Source: Podaxis mareebaensis (Eukaryota > Basidiomycota > Agaricomycetes > Agaricales > Agaricaceae). Taken from it: DNA of 64,000 bases. Position numbers and translations under genes: made by a program. The stretch is taken from the NCBI GenBank assembly GCA_018524725.1, contig JAEUWP010000634.1, forward strand, positions 16,424 to 80,423, in the 5' to 3' direction. Below are positions 51,089 through 62,458 of this stretch, piece after piece. Below the pieces are notes generated by a model. It was not told where the DNA came from. It was given only the letters and a program-made list of their open reading frames with translations, and ran no database searches. Position 1 is the first letter of the stretch. Every line of letters starts with the position of its first letter.

Positions 51089-51355
51089 ATGAATTTATCA
51101 ATATTATTATTTTTAATAGGAATCTTAGGGTTTATATTAAATAGAAAAAATATAATACTTATGATCATAGCCATAGAAATAATGTTATTAGCTGTAACTT
51201 TATTAGTATTAATAAGTTCTTATGGGTTTGATGATAATGTAGGTCAAACATTTAGTATATATATAATATCAATAGCAGGTGCAGAGTCTGTTATAGGTTT
51301 AAGTATTTTAGTAGCATATTATAGATTAAGAGGAACAATTTCATTAAGAAATTAA
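51089..51355 (+). CDS. nad4L: NADH dehydrogenase subunit 4L
   Basis: An 88-residue complex I subunit with three helices. MNLSILLFLIGILGFILNRK and the conserved acidic helix IAIEIMLLAVTLLVLISSY are followed by the family-typical SIAGAESVIGLSILVAYYRL. The TAA stop directly abuts the nad5 ATG, so the two are surely co-transcribed and probably translationally coupled. Confidence 0.96.
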   Translation: MNLSILLFLIGILGFILNRKNIILMIIAIEIMLLAVTLLVLISSYGFDDNVGQTFSIYIISIAGAESVIGLSILVAYYRLRGTISLRN

Positions 51356-53359
51356 ATGTATTTAGGAATTATAGTATTACCAATATTAGGATCATTAGTA
51401 TCAGGATTATTAGGTAGAAAAGTTGGAGTAACAGGGTCACATATAGTAACATGTGGAAGTTTAATAATCTGTTCAATTTTAATAACTATAGCCTTTTATG
51501 AAGTAGGATTATGTGGTTCACCAGTTTATATTAATATAGGAACTTGGTTAGATTCAGAGATATTACAAATATCCTGGGAATTCTATTTTGATCAATTAAC
51601 AGTATCCTTAGGATTAGCTGTAATATATTGTTCAACATTAATACATATCTATAGTATAGATTATTTATCTTCTGATCCTCATAATCAGAGATTCTTCTCA
51701 TATTTATCAGCCTTTACAGGAGGTATGTTAGTATTAATCTGTGGAGGTAATTATTTTGTAATGTTTGTAGGATGGGAAGCAATAGGAGTTGTATCTTATT
51801 TATTAATTAATTTCTATTTTACAAGAATACAAGCAAATAAAGCTGCAATATTAGCCTTTACAATGAATAGAGGAGGAGATATGTTAATGAGTATAGGATT
51901 CTTTGCTATATTTGCATTATTTGGAACATTTAATTATTCTCAAATATTTACTTTAGTACCATATATGAATGAATTAGCTATAAGTATAATATCTTTATTA
52001 TTATTAGGTGGTGCTTTAGCTAAAAGTGCTAATATACCATTACATTCTTGGTTACCTGGAAGTATGGAAGCTCCAACTCCTGTAAGTGCTTTATTACATG
52101 CTGCTACACTAGTAACTGCAGGTATCTATTTATTATTAAGAAGTTCACCAATATTAGAATATAGTCCAGATGCATTATTAGTAATAGTAATAATAGGATC
52201 AAGTACAGCTTTCTTTGCAGGTACTTGTGGTTTATTAGGTAATGATTTAAAACGAATAATTGCTTTCAGTACTATATCACAATTAGGATATATGATGATG
52301 GCTATTGGTTTAAGTCAATACAATGTTGCTTTAATGCATACTGTGAATCATGCTTTCTTTAAAGCTTTATTATTCTTAGGTGCTGGTGCTGTAATACATT
52401 CATTCCAAGATCAACAAGATGTTAGAAGAATGGGTGGATTAATTAAATTCTTACCATTTACATATTCTACTATGTTAGCTGGTTCTTTAAGTTTATTAGC
52501 TACACCTTTCTTAACTGGATTCTATAGTAAAGATTTAATTTTAGAATTAGCATATGGACAATATAGTTTTAGTGGTATGTATGCTTATACTTTAGGATCT
52601 ATTACAGCTGGTATTACAGCTTTCTATAGTTTTAGATTAATAAGTTTAGTTTTCTTAGGTACAGCTAATGGTCCAAAACAATCTTATTTAAATTCACATG
52701 AATCTAATTTACCTGTTATTATTCCTCTATTTATCTTAGCTGTTTTTAGTATTTTCTTTGGTTTTGTAGCTAGTGATTTATTTGTAGGTGTAGGTTCAGA
52801 TTTCTTCGGTAACTCTTTATTTATTAGACCGAATAATAATCCTTTAATTGAAGCTGAATTCTCTTTAAGTCCTATTATTAAATTATTACCAGCTATACTT
52901 AGTTTATTAGGTGCTTCTAGTGCTCTTTATTTATATCATTTACAACCTAGATTCTTAAATAGTTTAGTTAATAATTCTTTAGGAAGAAAATTATATGGTT
53001 TCTTAAATGGTAAATATTATTTTGATGTAGTTTATAACCATTATTTAGTACAAATTGGTTTAAAACTTGGTTATAATATTTCTAAAAATATAGATAGAGG
53101 AGCTATAGAATTATTAGGACCTTATGGTTTAACTAATAAATTAACTGGTACTGGTATAAATATTGCTAAATTAGATACTGGTGTAATAACTACTTACTCT
53201 CTATATATTACAATAGGTTTACTATCTTTATTATTTATTGTATTTGCCCCAACCTTGGCTGTTATAATTAACCCTTCGGATTCAGCAGCTATAATTAGTA
53301 ACACTGAAATTAGATTAGTTATAATTTACTTAGCTTCTTTAATTATAATAGCTGCTTAA
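51356..53359 (+). CDS. nad5: NADH dehydrogenase subunit 5
   Basis: A 667-residue antiporter-like complex I subunit. Conserved parts: WEFYFDQLTVSLGLAVIYCS, FVGWEAIGVVSYLLINFYFT, RGGDMLMSIGFFAIFALFGT, HSWLPGSMEAPTPVSALLHA and LKRIIAFSTISQLGYMMMAI, with a long C-terminal lateral helix. ATG directly after the nad4L stop; TAA stop. No introns and no hairpin inside the gene, in contrast to nad4. Confidence 0.97.
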   Translation: MYLGIIVLPILGSLVSGLLGRKVGVTGSHIVTCGSLIICSILITIAFYEVGLCGSPVYINIGTWLDSEILQISWEFYFDQLTVSLGLAVIYCSTLIHIYSIDYLSSDPHNQRFFSYLSAFTGGMLVLICGGNYFVMFVGWEAIGVVSYLLINFYFTRIQANKAAILAFTMNRGGDMLMSIGFFAIFALFGTFNYSQIFTLVPYMNELAISIISLLLLGGALAKSANIPLHSWLPGSMEAPTPVSALLHAATLVTAGIYLLLRSSPILEYSPDALLVIVIIGSSTAFFAGTCGLLGNDLKRIIAFSTISQLGYMMMAIGLSQYNVALMHTVNHAFFKALLFLGAGAVIHSFQDQQDVRRMGGLIKFLPFTYSTMLAGSLSLLATPFLTGFYSKDLILELAYGQYSFSGMYAYTLGSITAGITAFYSFRLISLVFLGTANGPKQSYLNSHESNLPVIIPLFILAVFSIFFGFVASDLFVGVGSDFFGNSLFIRPNNNPLIEAEFSLSPIIKLLPAILSLLGASSALYLYHLQPRFLNSLVNNSLGRKLYGFLNGKYYFDVVYNHYLVQIGLKLGYNISKNIDRGAIELLGPYGLTNKLTGTGINIAKLDTGVITTYSLYITIGLLSLLFIVFAPTLAVIINPSDSAAIISNTEIRLVIIYLASLIIIAA

Positions 53360-55204
53360 ATTTATAGAACCTAATTTATTATTAGCAGCACCCTAGCCTT
53401 TGGCTGGCCGCTGTTAATGAAAGATAATTAGTTGTAAATCTGATTGTAATACCCACCTTGCTTTTAAAGCTAAACGTAGCGCTAGTACTAATATTTTTAT
53501 TGGCCGCACCCACCCAAAGCAAGCTGCTGCTATAAAAGAATAATTCAACTTTTTTATTATATATATTTTTAGTTTAATTTTAACTTTTCTAGTTTAAAAT
53601 TTTCTGCAAAACAAAAAACAAAGATCAAAAAAAACAAAAAACAAAACCAAAAAAAGGCTAGGGTGCTGCTAGTATACTTTATTAGCACTATAAAGATTTT
53701 TAACTTAAAAATCAAATCGAGGGTGCAGCCTTTTCTAGTCGGGCTACTAATTTATAATTGAAGAAGCTTTTACAACTAAAAGTAGTTAAGTTAAACAAAT
53801 TAATCTAGTCTAGCCTTTGGCAGCCAGAGGCTGTATATATTTATATATCTTAGCTAGCTAAAACTACTAATACTAGTAAATCTTTATCAAATAAGCCAGC
53901 CTTTGGCTGTTAATATTAAAATAATTAACTGCCTGCTCCCTAAAGACGGTAGCAGCATAATAATTAAACTGATGCTACACCAGCCATTGGTTGCAGCCTG
54001 TGGCTGCTACAGCCTTTGGTGCAGTGCACCTATGGGCGTGGGCGCGGGTGCGGTGATAAATTTTAATTAAAGTTTAAGTTTTAGTTTTAGTAGCCCGGCT
54101 AGTTCTAGACTAGTTGCGCATATTTTATACGTTGCACTCTCGTTAAGTTATAAGGGCAACTGGTAACTGCAACTTCTGCCCATGATAGGTAAGGTAGTTT
54201 AAATTAGAAAGGCAGGCTACATCCGCTGCAGCTGCTCCAGCCAATGGCTGCAGCCAAAGGCTGGTCCGGGCCGCGGGAGCAGCCATAGGCTATAACTCAA
54301 GTAAACTACAAGTTATAACAACAACCACCCATAGGCTGGCTGCTCCAGCGGCCTAGCCTATGGCAAGGGTGGTGCAGCAGCAGCCTATGGCTGGCCGGCT
54401 GCAGCACCATAAAAAGGGGTGCAGCCTAGCCTTTGGCAAGGCTGCTAAATAAATAAAAAACCTATAAAATTATATAAGATATAAAAAGAAAATAATAATT
54501 AAAACTTAAGAACAGCTTGCAAAAGAGCAGCAGCCAGCCTAGCCTTTGGCTAGGCTGGGTGTAAGTTCATATGATCAAATAATATAAAATAACGTTAATC
54601 TATTAAGGTTACATTCAGTTAGTTATAGTGTCTTATTTCAAAATGTCAGGCTTTTAGGTGACAATACGCTAAATTTAGCTTTATTTGTCAAAAAGTAGCT
54701 TTTTTTAAAGTTTAAAGTACTTAAACCTAAAAGTTATTCTATAAGCATTTGATGGTTAAGTATTATAGCCTTGTCTTTTTTGCATTTGGCAAAAAAAGGC
54801 TAGGCTGTATACTTAACGTAATAAACCAACTAGGTATTATACCTAGGCTGTATCCACTAAAGTAACAGCCTTTGGCTGAAATTAATTTAGTGAAAGGTAC
54901 CTATTTGATTTAGGATACCGAAGTAGCTTTTCTTTAAAAGCACTAATTATTTATACAGTTGTTTTCATTCTAACTTTTTTTTGCCACAGGCTAGCCTATT
55001 AAAATTTTAAAGTCTTTTTAAGTTTAAAATTGATCTATTAAAATGGATTAAAATTAAATTTAGTAGCTGCAGCCTGCCAGCCAAAGGCTGCTGCACCCAA
55101 AGGCTGCTGGTGCGGCTGAAAATTTTATAAGAACTATGCTTATTTTAAATAGGTAAAAAAAAAAAGAGTAAAGATGAAAAATAAACATAATTAAAAATAA
55201 AAAA
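53360..55204. other. Long spacer nad5-nad1
   Basis: A 1.8-kb stretch without an intact ORF. It holds an A-rich AAAACAAAAAACAAA block (53605-53656), one-base-loop palindromes (53736-53748; 54092-54102), dense GC clusters at 53970-54060, 54225-54290 and 54325-54445, CTAGCC...GGCTAG elements at 54537-54558, and an AT-rich part with simple inverted repeats (54700-54860). Confidence 0.6.
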
Positions 55205-56224
55205 ATGTTAGGTATAAATACAAACGGAATAGGTTTAATTAGCATAATATTTAATTTACTAGATGTATTATCTGTAATTTTACCTGTTTTATTAGCTGTA
55301 GCTTTTATGACAATAATAGAAAGAAAACAATTAGCAGCTCATCAAAGAAGAGTAGGTCCTAATACTGTAGGATATTATGGAGTATTACAACCATTTGCAG
55401 ATGCTTTAAAATTAATAGTAAAGGAAACAGTTATACCTTCTCAATCAAATAAAGTATTATTTTATTTAGCTCCAGTATCAACATTAATATTTAGTTTATT
55501 AGGATGGGGAATAATACCATTTGGTCAAGGTTTATCATTATCAGATTTTTCATTAGGTATATTATATACTTTAGCTTTATCTTCTTTAGGAGTATATGGA
55601 GTATTATTAGCAGGATGGTCAGCTAATTCTAAATATGCTTTCTTAGGAAGTTTAAGATCAACAGCTGCAATGATATCATATGAATTAATCTTAAGTTCAG
55701 CAATATTAATAATAATATTATTAACTGGATCTTTAAATTTCACTACTATAATTGAAAGTCAACAAGCTATTTGGTTTATAGTACCTTTATTACCTGTATT
55801 TATTTTTTATTTTATTGCTATATTAGCTGAAACTTCTAGAACTCCTTTTGATTTACAAGAAGCTGAATCAGAATTAGTTGCAGGTTTCTTCACTGAACAC
55901 TCTTCAGTACCTTTTGTTTTCTTCTTTTTAGGTGAATATTCATCAATAGTATTATTTAGTTGTATTACAGCTATATTATTCTTAGGAGGATATAATTTAC
56001 CTGAAATTTTTATTAATGATTCTTTCATTAATATTCAATCTATTATTTTAGGTTTAAAAACTTGTATTTTCTGTTTCTTCTTCGTATGGTTTAGAGCTAC
56101 ACTACCTAGATTAAGATATGATCAGTTAATAGATTTATGTTGGTTAAATCTTCTACCTGTAGCTGTAGCCTTTATTATATTAATACCTAGTATATTAATT
56201 GCTTTCGATATATCTCCTTATTAA
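55205..56224 (+). CDS. nad1: NADH dehydrogenase subunit 1
   Basis: A 339-residue complex I subunit that forms part of the quinone chamber. Conserved: FMTIIERKQLAAHQRRVGPN, GVLQPFADALKLIVKE, RSTAAMISYELILSSAIL, LAETSRTPFDLQEAESELVA, GFFTEHSSVPFVFFFLGEYS and RATLPRLRYDQLIDLCWLN. ATG start, TAA stop, no interruptions. Confidence 0.97.
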   Translation: MLGINTNGIGLISIIFNLLDVLSVILPVLLAVAFMTIIERKQLAAHQRRVGPNTVGYYGVLQPFADALKLIVKETVIPSQSNKVLFYLAPVSTLIFSLLGWGIIPFGQGLSLSDFSLGILYTLALSSLGVYGVLLAGWSANSKYAFLGSLRSTAAMISYELILSSAILIIILLTGSLNFTTIIESQQAIWFIVPLLPVFIFYFIAILAETSRTPFDLQEAESELVAGFFTEHSSVPFVFFFLGEYSSIVLFSCITAILFLGGYNLPEIFINDSFINIQSIILGLKTCIFCFFFVWFRATLPRLRYDQLIDLCWLNLLPVAVAFIILIPSILIAFDISPY

Positions 56225-56946
56225 TCTTTTTTTAATTATATTCAGCCTAGCCTTTGGCAAGGCTTGAAGATTTAATTTAATCTACTTTAAAGCTTAAAGT
56301 AACTTAAATCTTAAACACTTTACCATTTTAGACTTAACTACAGCAAATTTAAAGAAAGTCTGTAGCCACCCCCACACCATAGCCTAGCATAGCTACTAGA
56401 GCGCAGCGGCCTAGCCTGTGGCTATTATTTTATAAAAATAAATAATAATAAAATATTATTATTAATTGCAGCACCAGCCTCTGGCTGCAGCAGCCAATGG
56501 CTGCCGCAGCAGCGGCAGCCATTGGCTGCTGCTAGAATAGTATTTAAAAAAAAAGGCAATTTTATGATTAAAGTGTATTTAACTAGCTTAATTATTGCTA
56601 CGTTTAGCCTTGTAGCCTGTATGTATGCTCAAATTTGTAGTGCAGCAGCCAAAGGCTGCCATAGGCTGCTGCAGCAGCCATAGGGCTGGAGGTGCGGGTG
56701 CTGGTTTAAAATTGTTTTAAAGTTTATTTTTTTTAAAAGAGAGGTTGTAGGCTATTAATAAGAATGTTTGAGCCGCTGCACCAGCCCTATGGCTGGTGCA
56801 GCAGCCATTGGCTGTGCACCCCCAAAGGCTAGGGTGGCAGCCACAGGCTGGTGCTGTAATTACTATTATTATATAATAGTATAGTATTAATAAGTCCAAG
56901 CCAAAGGCTAGGTCAATTATAAGATAGTAATAAATATAAAAATTTA
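56225..56946. other. Spacer nad1-trnY
   Basis: Hairpins at 56244-56264, 56403-56425, 56470-56533, 56643-56690 and 56770-56850. No gene. Confidence 0.6.
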
Positions 56947-57030
56947 GGGCAGGTGATCCGATTGGTAATGGTGGTTCTCTGTAAAAGAATTGGTTAATAG
57001 CCGTAAAAGGTTCGATTCCTTTACTGCTCA
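56947..57030 (+). tRNA. trnY: tRNA-Tyr (GUA)
   Basis: Acceptor GGGCAGG with ACTGCTC (G-A mismatch at pair 7), anticodon stem GTTCT/AGAAT, loop CTGTAAA, class II variable arm. Confidence 0.87.
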
Positions 57031-57436
57031 ACATTAGCCCGACTAGTAATATAGGCTATATTATTATATATAACTAGCTTAACTTTATTCTAACTAATCA
57101 AGGGATTATAACAACAAAATCTTATTAGTAGCCAAAGGCTACACTGTAAAATTAAAAAAAAAATAGTAGTAGCCACCCCACCCAAAATGCTGGGTGCAGC
57201 TGCTGCGGCTATTATAATAAATTTGATTACAACATTATTAGTAATAGCTGAATCTATCTAGCAGCCAAAAGGCTGCAGCCTGCCTTTGGCTGGCAGGCTG
57301 CAGCCTTTGGCAGGGCTGGTATTATTAAAACAGTTAATTAAACTAATAATTGGATACCTGCCAGCTAAGTCTAAAGCTTTATGCTGAGGCTTGTATCAAA
57401 TGTAATAATTTTCAGTCAAATAAAAAATTAAAAATT
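57031..57436. other. Spacer trnY-atp6
   Basis: Hairpins at 57130-57142, 57172-57205 and 57260-57320. The open frame that precedes the atp6 ATG starts at a TTG inside this spacer and is not considered coding. Confidence 0.6.
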
Positions 57437-58204
57437 ATGAAAACATTATTCATCTTATCTCCACTAAGTCAATTTGAAGTTACAAGCTTAATAGGATTAA
57501 ATGCTCCAATATTAGGTCACTTAAATTTAACATTAACAAATTTAGGATTATATTCTTTATTTGTATTATTTGTAGTAGTAGGTTTACATTACTTTGGTAA
57601 TAATGATTCAAACTTAATACCAAGTAAATGGTCAATTTCTTTAGAATCATCTTATGCTAGTTTAAGTTCTATGGTAAGAGAACAAATAGGAGCACATAGT
57701 GAAATTTATTTACCATTTGTATATTCATTATTCTTCTTCATATTAATAGGTAACTTAATATCTAATGTTCCATATTCATTTGCTGTTACAGCTAGTGGTG
57801 TTGTATCATTAGGTCTAAGTGTAACTATTTTTATTGGAGTTACTATATTAGCTTTATCTATACATGGTATTAAATTCTTCTCTTTCTTTATACCTGCTGG
57901 TACTCCTTTAGCTTTAGTACCATTATTAGTTTTAATTGAATTAATATCTTATTTAGCTAGAGCTGTTTCTTTAGGAGTTCGATTATTTGCTAATTTAGTT
58001 GCAGGTCACACACTATTGAAAATCTTATCTACATACCTATATGATTTATTCACAGGTAGTTTAATTGTAGCTATAATTACTTTAGTTCCTTTCACTATAT
58101 TCTTAGCTTTAATCGGTTTAGAATTAGCTGTTTCTCTAATCCAAGCTTTCGTGTTTACACTATTAGTATGTTCTTATTTAAGAGATGCTATAGAATTACA
58201 CTAA
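57437..58204 (+). CDS. atp6: ATP synthase Fo subunit 6 (subunit a)
   Basis: A 255-residue proton-channel subunit beside the c ring. Starts MKTLFILSPLSQFEV, the common fungal opening. The key half-channel helix has LARAVSLGVRLFANLVAGHT with the essential Arg, and the C-terminal helix contains LIGLELAVSLIQAFVFTLLV. ATG at 57437 was preferred over an upstream TTG. Downstream lie an endonuclease remnant and a decayed second copy of its 3' end (62205-62458), so the present 3' end may be a replacement carried in by that element. Confidence 0.97.
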   Translation: MKTLFILSPLSQFEVTSLIGLNAPILGHLNLTLTNLGLYSLFVLFVVVGLHYFGNNDSNLIPSKWSISLESSYASLSSMVREQIGAHSEIYLPFVYSLFFFILIGNLISNVPYSFAVTASGVVSLGLSVTIFIGVTILALSIHGIKFFSFFIPAGTPLALVPLLVLIELISYLARAVSLGVRLFANLVAGHTLLKILSTYLYDLFTGSLIVAIITLVPFTIFLALIGLELAVSLIQAFVFTLLVCSYLRDAIELH

Positions 58205-60004
58205 TTAATTTGTAGATTAATTATACAATGATTAGAGCAAATATGATTTTAAGAAATTATACCCCCCCAGCACCAGCCTTTGGTGCAGCCATAGGCTGCA
58301 GCTGCGGCTGTACTAAACAAAAGGTTAAAAACTAATAAGGCTACAATTAGGTTAGAAAAGACTAGTAATAATGCCTTGCCCTTTTTATGGTTTAGCCCCG
58401 AAAAAAAAAAAAGCTCAAAGGTGAACCTTGATTTTAAATTCTTTATTTAAAAGTACTAGCAGCCGCAGTCAAAGGCTGCTGCAGCTATTAGTGCCACCCA
58501 GCCAAAGGCCGCTGCTGGTTAATGTTAATCAAAATATTATAGATTCTACTAACCTAATTCAACCCTTGCCGCCTGTTGGCTGAAACTAAGAATTTTATTG
58601 TTCCTAATTTGTTTATAGAATCAGCAGCCTATGGCTGCAGAAAAATAGGTATTGGATTCAACTGTTCCTAATAAATTTTCCCCGTGGTTCTTAACTGGAC
58701 TCACTGAAGCACCACCCAAAGGCTGGCTGCACCTGCACCAAGCCTTTGGGGCTGCTGGTAATTTTGATATCTTATTTTTTTACAAATTCTAGAGGGGCAG
58801 CCTACGGCTGCAGCAGCCTTTGGGTGGGTGGGGAGCTAGTATAAAATTCAGATTCAGATTAAGTGCTATATACACAGATATAGTATTACTTTGTGCTATA
58901 AGAAATTATTTTTGCCTTTGGCTAGGATTAGAAAAGACACTAGCTGCTTTTGGCTTGTAACAGCCTTTGGCTGAAATTTATTCTATTGAGGTTATTAATA
59001 AAATTATACCCTTTTTTGAAAAAACTATCCTTTATATGGTTTAAATTCTGTTTCTTTTTTAATATGGAAATATTTTATAAAATATATTTATTAGAGCCAG
59101 CCATAGGCTGCACCCCACCCTTGCCTATGGCTAGGGTGGAGCTCCTCCCAAAAGGCTGCAGCTCCAGCCATTGGCTGCTGCAGCCTTTGGCTGGAGCTAG
59201 ATAAATTTTGTTTCCGAAACGAGAAATAATAAAAATATAATTATTTCTTCTAGCCAAAGGCTATACTAAATATTTGGTTTATATATGCTACTTTATAATT
59301 ATTTAGTTATAGCCTTTGGCTAGAACAGAGCAGAACAGAGCAGCCCTGTCTTTGGCTGCTGGCTAGAAAATATACTAAAACCACAAAATTAAAGAATTGT
59401 TATTATAATTACTTAGTTACCAGCCTTTGGTATTAGTCTTTACCTTATCATACACCGGAATTATCAAATGAAAAAATTTTAACTAGGCCTACGTTATAGC
59501 TTTAATATAAAAATATTACCACCACCCAAAGGCTGCAGTTTGCCTAGGGTGTATCTTTGTGGTTATTTACTACTAGCCAGCTGGCTACTAGATCTATTAT
59601 TAGAGGTTTGTTGACATAGTCCAGCCTTTGGCTGCAACCTTCTCCTATCAAAAAAAAAGGACAGAATGTAGATTTCAGATTTTAACTATTACTAAAAGTA
59701 GTTAAGTTAAAATATTATTATTTTAGTATTAGCAGTTTAAACTGCTTAATCTAAGTTTGTACTAAAACTTTAATTTATTGCCAGCCATAGGCTGCAAGAA
59801 TATATAGCAATTTAATTTGCTACAAATGTAGGCCGGCCGGCTAATAATTACGTGCAATCCAACCTAGTCCAGCCTTTGGCTGTAAATGAAGTAGTGTAAT
59901 TTAAATAAAAGTGGGCTAGGTTGGATGTTAGCAGCCTTGCCAAAGGCAACAGGCTGCTGTTATTGCCAAAGGCTACTAACTAAAAATAGTAGCCTTTGGC
60001 TATA
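58205..60004. other. atp6 downstream region with endonuclease remnant
   Basis: Apart from the remnant at 58667-58930 it has hairpins at 58268-58305, 58460-58515, 58700-58765, 58800-58830 and 59095-59200. From 59691 on it is repeated at 62762. Confidence 0.6.
58667..58930 (+). pseudogene. LAGLIDADG endonuclease remnant after atp6
   Basis: Plus-strand frame PNKFSPWFLTGLTEA (58667-58711) is the first LAGLIDADG motif, with the usual N-x-x-W-F-L-T-G order. It is cut at the catalytic EA-EG by a hairpin cluster (58711-58758). A later piece in another frame, IKFRFRLSAIYTDIVLLCAI followed by RNYF (about 58850-58915), fits the strand and helix after the motif. Its place between atp6 and the second atp6 3' end matches the known pattern of mobile endonucleases that replace the atp6 C-terminus. 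Confidence 0.55.
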
Positions 60005-60365
60005 AAGCCCATAATTTAAGGGTAGAATAATTTCTTGATGAGGAATCTGTAGAAGTTCAAATCTTCTTGGGCTTAATTAATTATAACACTAGTTATAGTG
60101 TCTATTATTGACAATAGTTTAAAAATAAATTATATTAAGTGTAAAGTATAAAGTTAATACACCCTTGCCTGTGGCAAGGCTGTAGTATTTAAAACTTTAT
60201 ATAATAAAATTATTTCTATAAGATATTATCTCTGTGGCTTAAGCTTACCAAGTAAAAAATTTTTTTTTTAATTGCAGCTCCACCCACCCAAAAGGCTGGG
60301 TGGAGATCCTAGCCACAGGCAAGGGTGGCTTTAAACTTATTGGCTTAAAAACTAGGTAAGTAAGC
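59691..60365 (+). repeat. Long direct repeat, copy A (contains trnI)
   Basis: Nearly identical to 62762-63675, offset 3071 at the start. Copy B carries an extra insertion of roughly 100 bases (about 63256-63351), and near the right ends other small insertions. It includes trnI and the hairpin series before it. Confidence 0.9.
60005..60075 (+). tRNA. trnI: tRNA-Ile (GAU)
   Basis: Acceptor AAGCCCA with TGGGCTT, anticodon stem ATTTC/GGAAT, loop TTGATGA. A second identical copy lies at 63076-63146. Confidence 0.9.
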
Positions 60366-60732
60366 ATTAAAATAATGCTGTTATATTAGCCCGGCTATTA
60401 CTAGCCTGGGTTGAATAGGATTGAAACTGCATAAAAGTATGGTCTGTTTCAATTCAAAAATATTATTGCCAAAGGCAAGCCTCTTTGTATGATGTTGTAA
60501 TTTATTTAATATTCAGCAGCGGCAGCCATAGGCTGCTGCAGCCATTGGCTGCAGCAGCCTTTTGCAGCACCCACCCTTGCCAAAGGCTAGGGTGGGTGGG
60601 GTGCAGCTGGGCGCTTTAGTTTACCTAGCTATTAGTTAAAATAATAATTTAACTTACAGCCTTTGGCTGAATATTAATAGCCTTTTGGCTACAGCACAAA
60701 AAAAGATACAACCTTTGATTTAAAATTTAGTA
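60076..60732. other. Right part of repeat A and spacer
   Basis: Continues the direct repeat to about 60365, then has compound hairpins at 60515-60610. No gene before the ORF at 60733. Confidence 0.6.
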
Positions 60733-61473
60733 ATGAATAAAAATATTTTAAAAAGAATACAAATAGGAATTAAAAAAGGGTTTTTAACGCCTACTTTACC
60801 TGATGAAATTCTTAAAATTCAATCTAATCCTTTAATTAGAATTATCCGATTTCTAGGAGGGATAAGTTTTTTATACATATTAAGTAAAAATTATATAAAT
60901 CATAATATCTACTTATTATATATCTCTATTATATTAGCTTTAGTTTTCACTATATATCACTTGATATTAAGTTATTATAGAATTAAACATATAATTACAA
61001 TTATCAAGTCAGATAAATTAGATATTAAGAATTCTCCTTTAGATAGATTAGCTACCTTAAGTGCTAAAGCTTTATTATGTTTTAAAGGTGCTTGTGAAAC
61101 AGCACAACCTATAAGTTTAACATTAGGTTTAATGTTAGGTGCAGACGAAATTCTTAAAAACGCTAATAGAGAACCTATATTTGCTCCTTTTTTAGGCAGT
61201 ATAATAAATAAAGTATTGCCTGAAAATACTTCTAAAGATTCTACTAGATTAATTTACAGAAATATGAATCAATTAGAAGAAAACATTCAAGAGTTAAAAA
61301 CTAAAGATAGCCTACTAGAAAATTTTAGAAAATTAAATCTTAAAGGCGATATTTCAAAAGCTGAGTTCGAAGAATTCCAAAAACTTTTACACGATAACAA
61401 ACAAAGTTTGTTAAATGAAAATCAGCAAATTAAGAGTAAAATTCTAGAAGAACTAGAAAAAAGTAAAAAATAA
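60733..61473 (+). CDS. Conserved-looking membrane ORF of unknown function
   Basis: Encodes 246 residues, intact, TAA stop, with no hairpin inside. N-terminal basic stretch KRIQIGIKKGFLTPTLPDEI, then two helices (about residues 35-54 and 58-82), a conserved-looking soluble middle (SPLDRLATLSAKALLCFKGA, CETAQPISLTLGLMLGADEI, NREPIFAPFLGSIINKVLP), and a C-terminal coiled coil (QLEENIQELKTKDSLLENFR to LLNENQQIKSKILEELEKSK). I recall similar hypothetical proteins in other fungal mitochondrial genomes, but no function. It sits between the two copies of the atp6/trnI repeat. Confidence 0.75.
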   Translation: MNKNILKRIQIGIKKGFLTPTLPDEILKIQSNPLIRIIRFLGGISFLYILSKNYINHNIYLLYISIILALVFTIYHLILSYYRIKHIITIIKSDKLDIKNSPLDRLATLSAKALLCFKGACETAQPISLTLGLMLGADEILKNANREPIFAPFLGSIINKVLPENTSKDSTRLIYRNMNQLEENIQELKTKDSLLENFRKLNLKGDISKAEFEEFQKLLHDNKQSLLNENQQIKSKILEELEKSKK

Positions 61474-62204
61474 TTTTATTATTTTTGAAGAAAAAGCTTA
61501 GTTAGTATCTTGAATTAAAAATTTTTATCTATCTAGCAGCAGCCTTTGGCACCGCAGCCTTTTGGGTGCTGCAGCCAGCCTTTTGGCTGGGTGTAAATTC
61601 AAAACTATATTTATGTGTTGTTAATAGCAGCCGGCATTCTAAAGATAGGTTTAAATTTAAACTAATATTTTCACTATTACCCCCCTTTTTAAGCTAAAAG
61701 CTAGTATAATTTAAAAGTCAAGCCTAGAAGCTTATAATTATAGATTAAAATCTTTTTTAAATTTATTAATTTAGCTACAGCCAAAGGCTGTATGTTTTAA
61801 CAATAATTGAACTATTGGGTGCTAACTGCCAGCCAAAGGCTGCTGCAGCCTTTGGCTGGCCGCTGCTGGTTAATAAATACTTAAGCTAATAAATTTAAAG
61901 CTTCCACCTGCTGGTGCTGCACCCGCAGCAGCGGCCTTTGGCTGGCCGCTGCTGCAGGCTGGATATCAGGAGACGGGAAGACCCAGCCTTTTCTATGGCT
62001 GCCGCTGCAGCTTAACTATTCTCTGTCTAGCTTGCAATATATTATATATATTTTTCTCTTATTTTTGTTTAATTTTAAACAATTAATTGTTTTGTAGCTA
62101 CAGCCAAAGGCTGCTGTTTTATTACATTTATTGTACCTTGCCAAAGGCTAGCCAGGGGTATTAAGTTATAAGGCTTATTAAGCTAAAACTGTAGGCTTTG
62201 TCTA
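61474..62204. other. Spacer between the ORF and the atp6 3' copy
   Basis: Hairpins at 61534-61592, 61778-61790, 61828-61870, 61915-61960 and 61983-62012. No gene. Confidence 0.6.
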
Positions 62205-62458
62205 CACTTATTAAAAATCTTATCTACTTATCTATATAAATTGTTCAGCCAAAGCAAAGGCTGTAGTTTAATTATAGCTATAATTTAGTTCCTAGCTATA
62301 AAATCCCGCTGCACCCTAAAGGCTGCGGGTGCTAAATAATCTTAGCTTTAATCGGTTTAGAATTAGCTGTTTCTTTAATCCTAGCTTTTGTAGGGATTCA
62401 TACTATTAGTGTGCTTTTACTTAAGAGATGCTATAGAATTACACTAATTTTTATTAAT
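62205..62458 (+). pseudogene. Decayed second copy of the atp6 3' end
   Basis: Matches atp6 from the AHTLLKILSTYLYDLF region to the stop (58012-58206). The segment cttagctttaatcggtttag and the final gagatgctatagaattacac are unchanged, but the frame is destroyed by two hairpins (62244-62262 and 62309-62334) and several small changes. It cannot encode protein alone. Its placement fits a displaced original C-terminus. Confidence 0.88.

Noticed and set aside
57350..57436. N-terminal extension of atp6 starting at a TTG
   Set aside because: The family start MKTLFILSPLSQFEV lies at 57437 with a proper ATG; upstream residues are not conserved and come from spacer.
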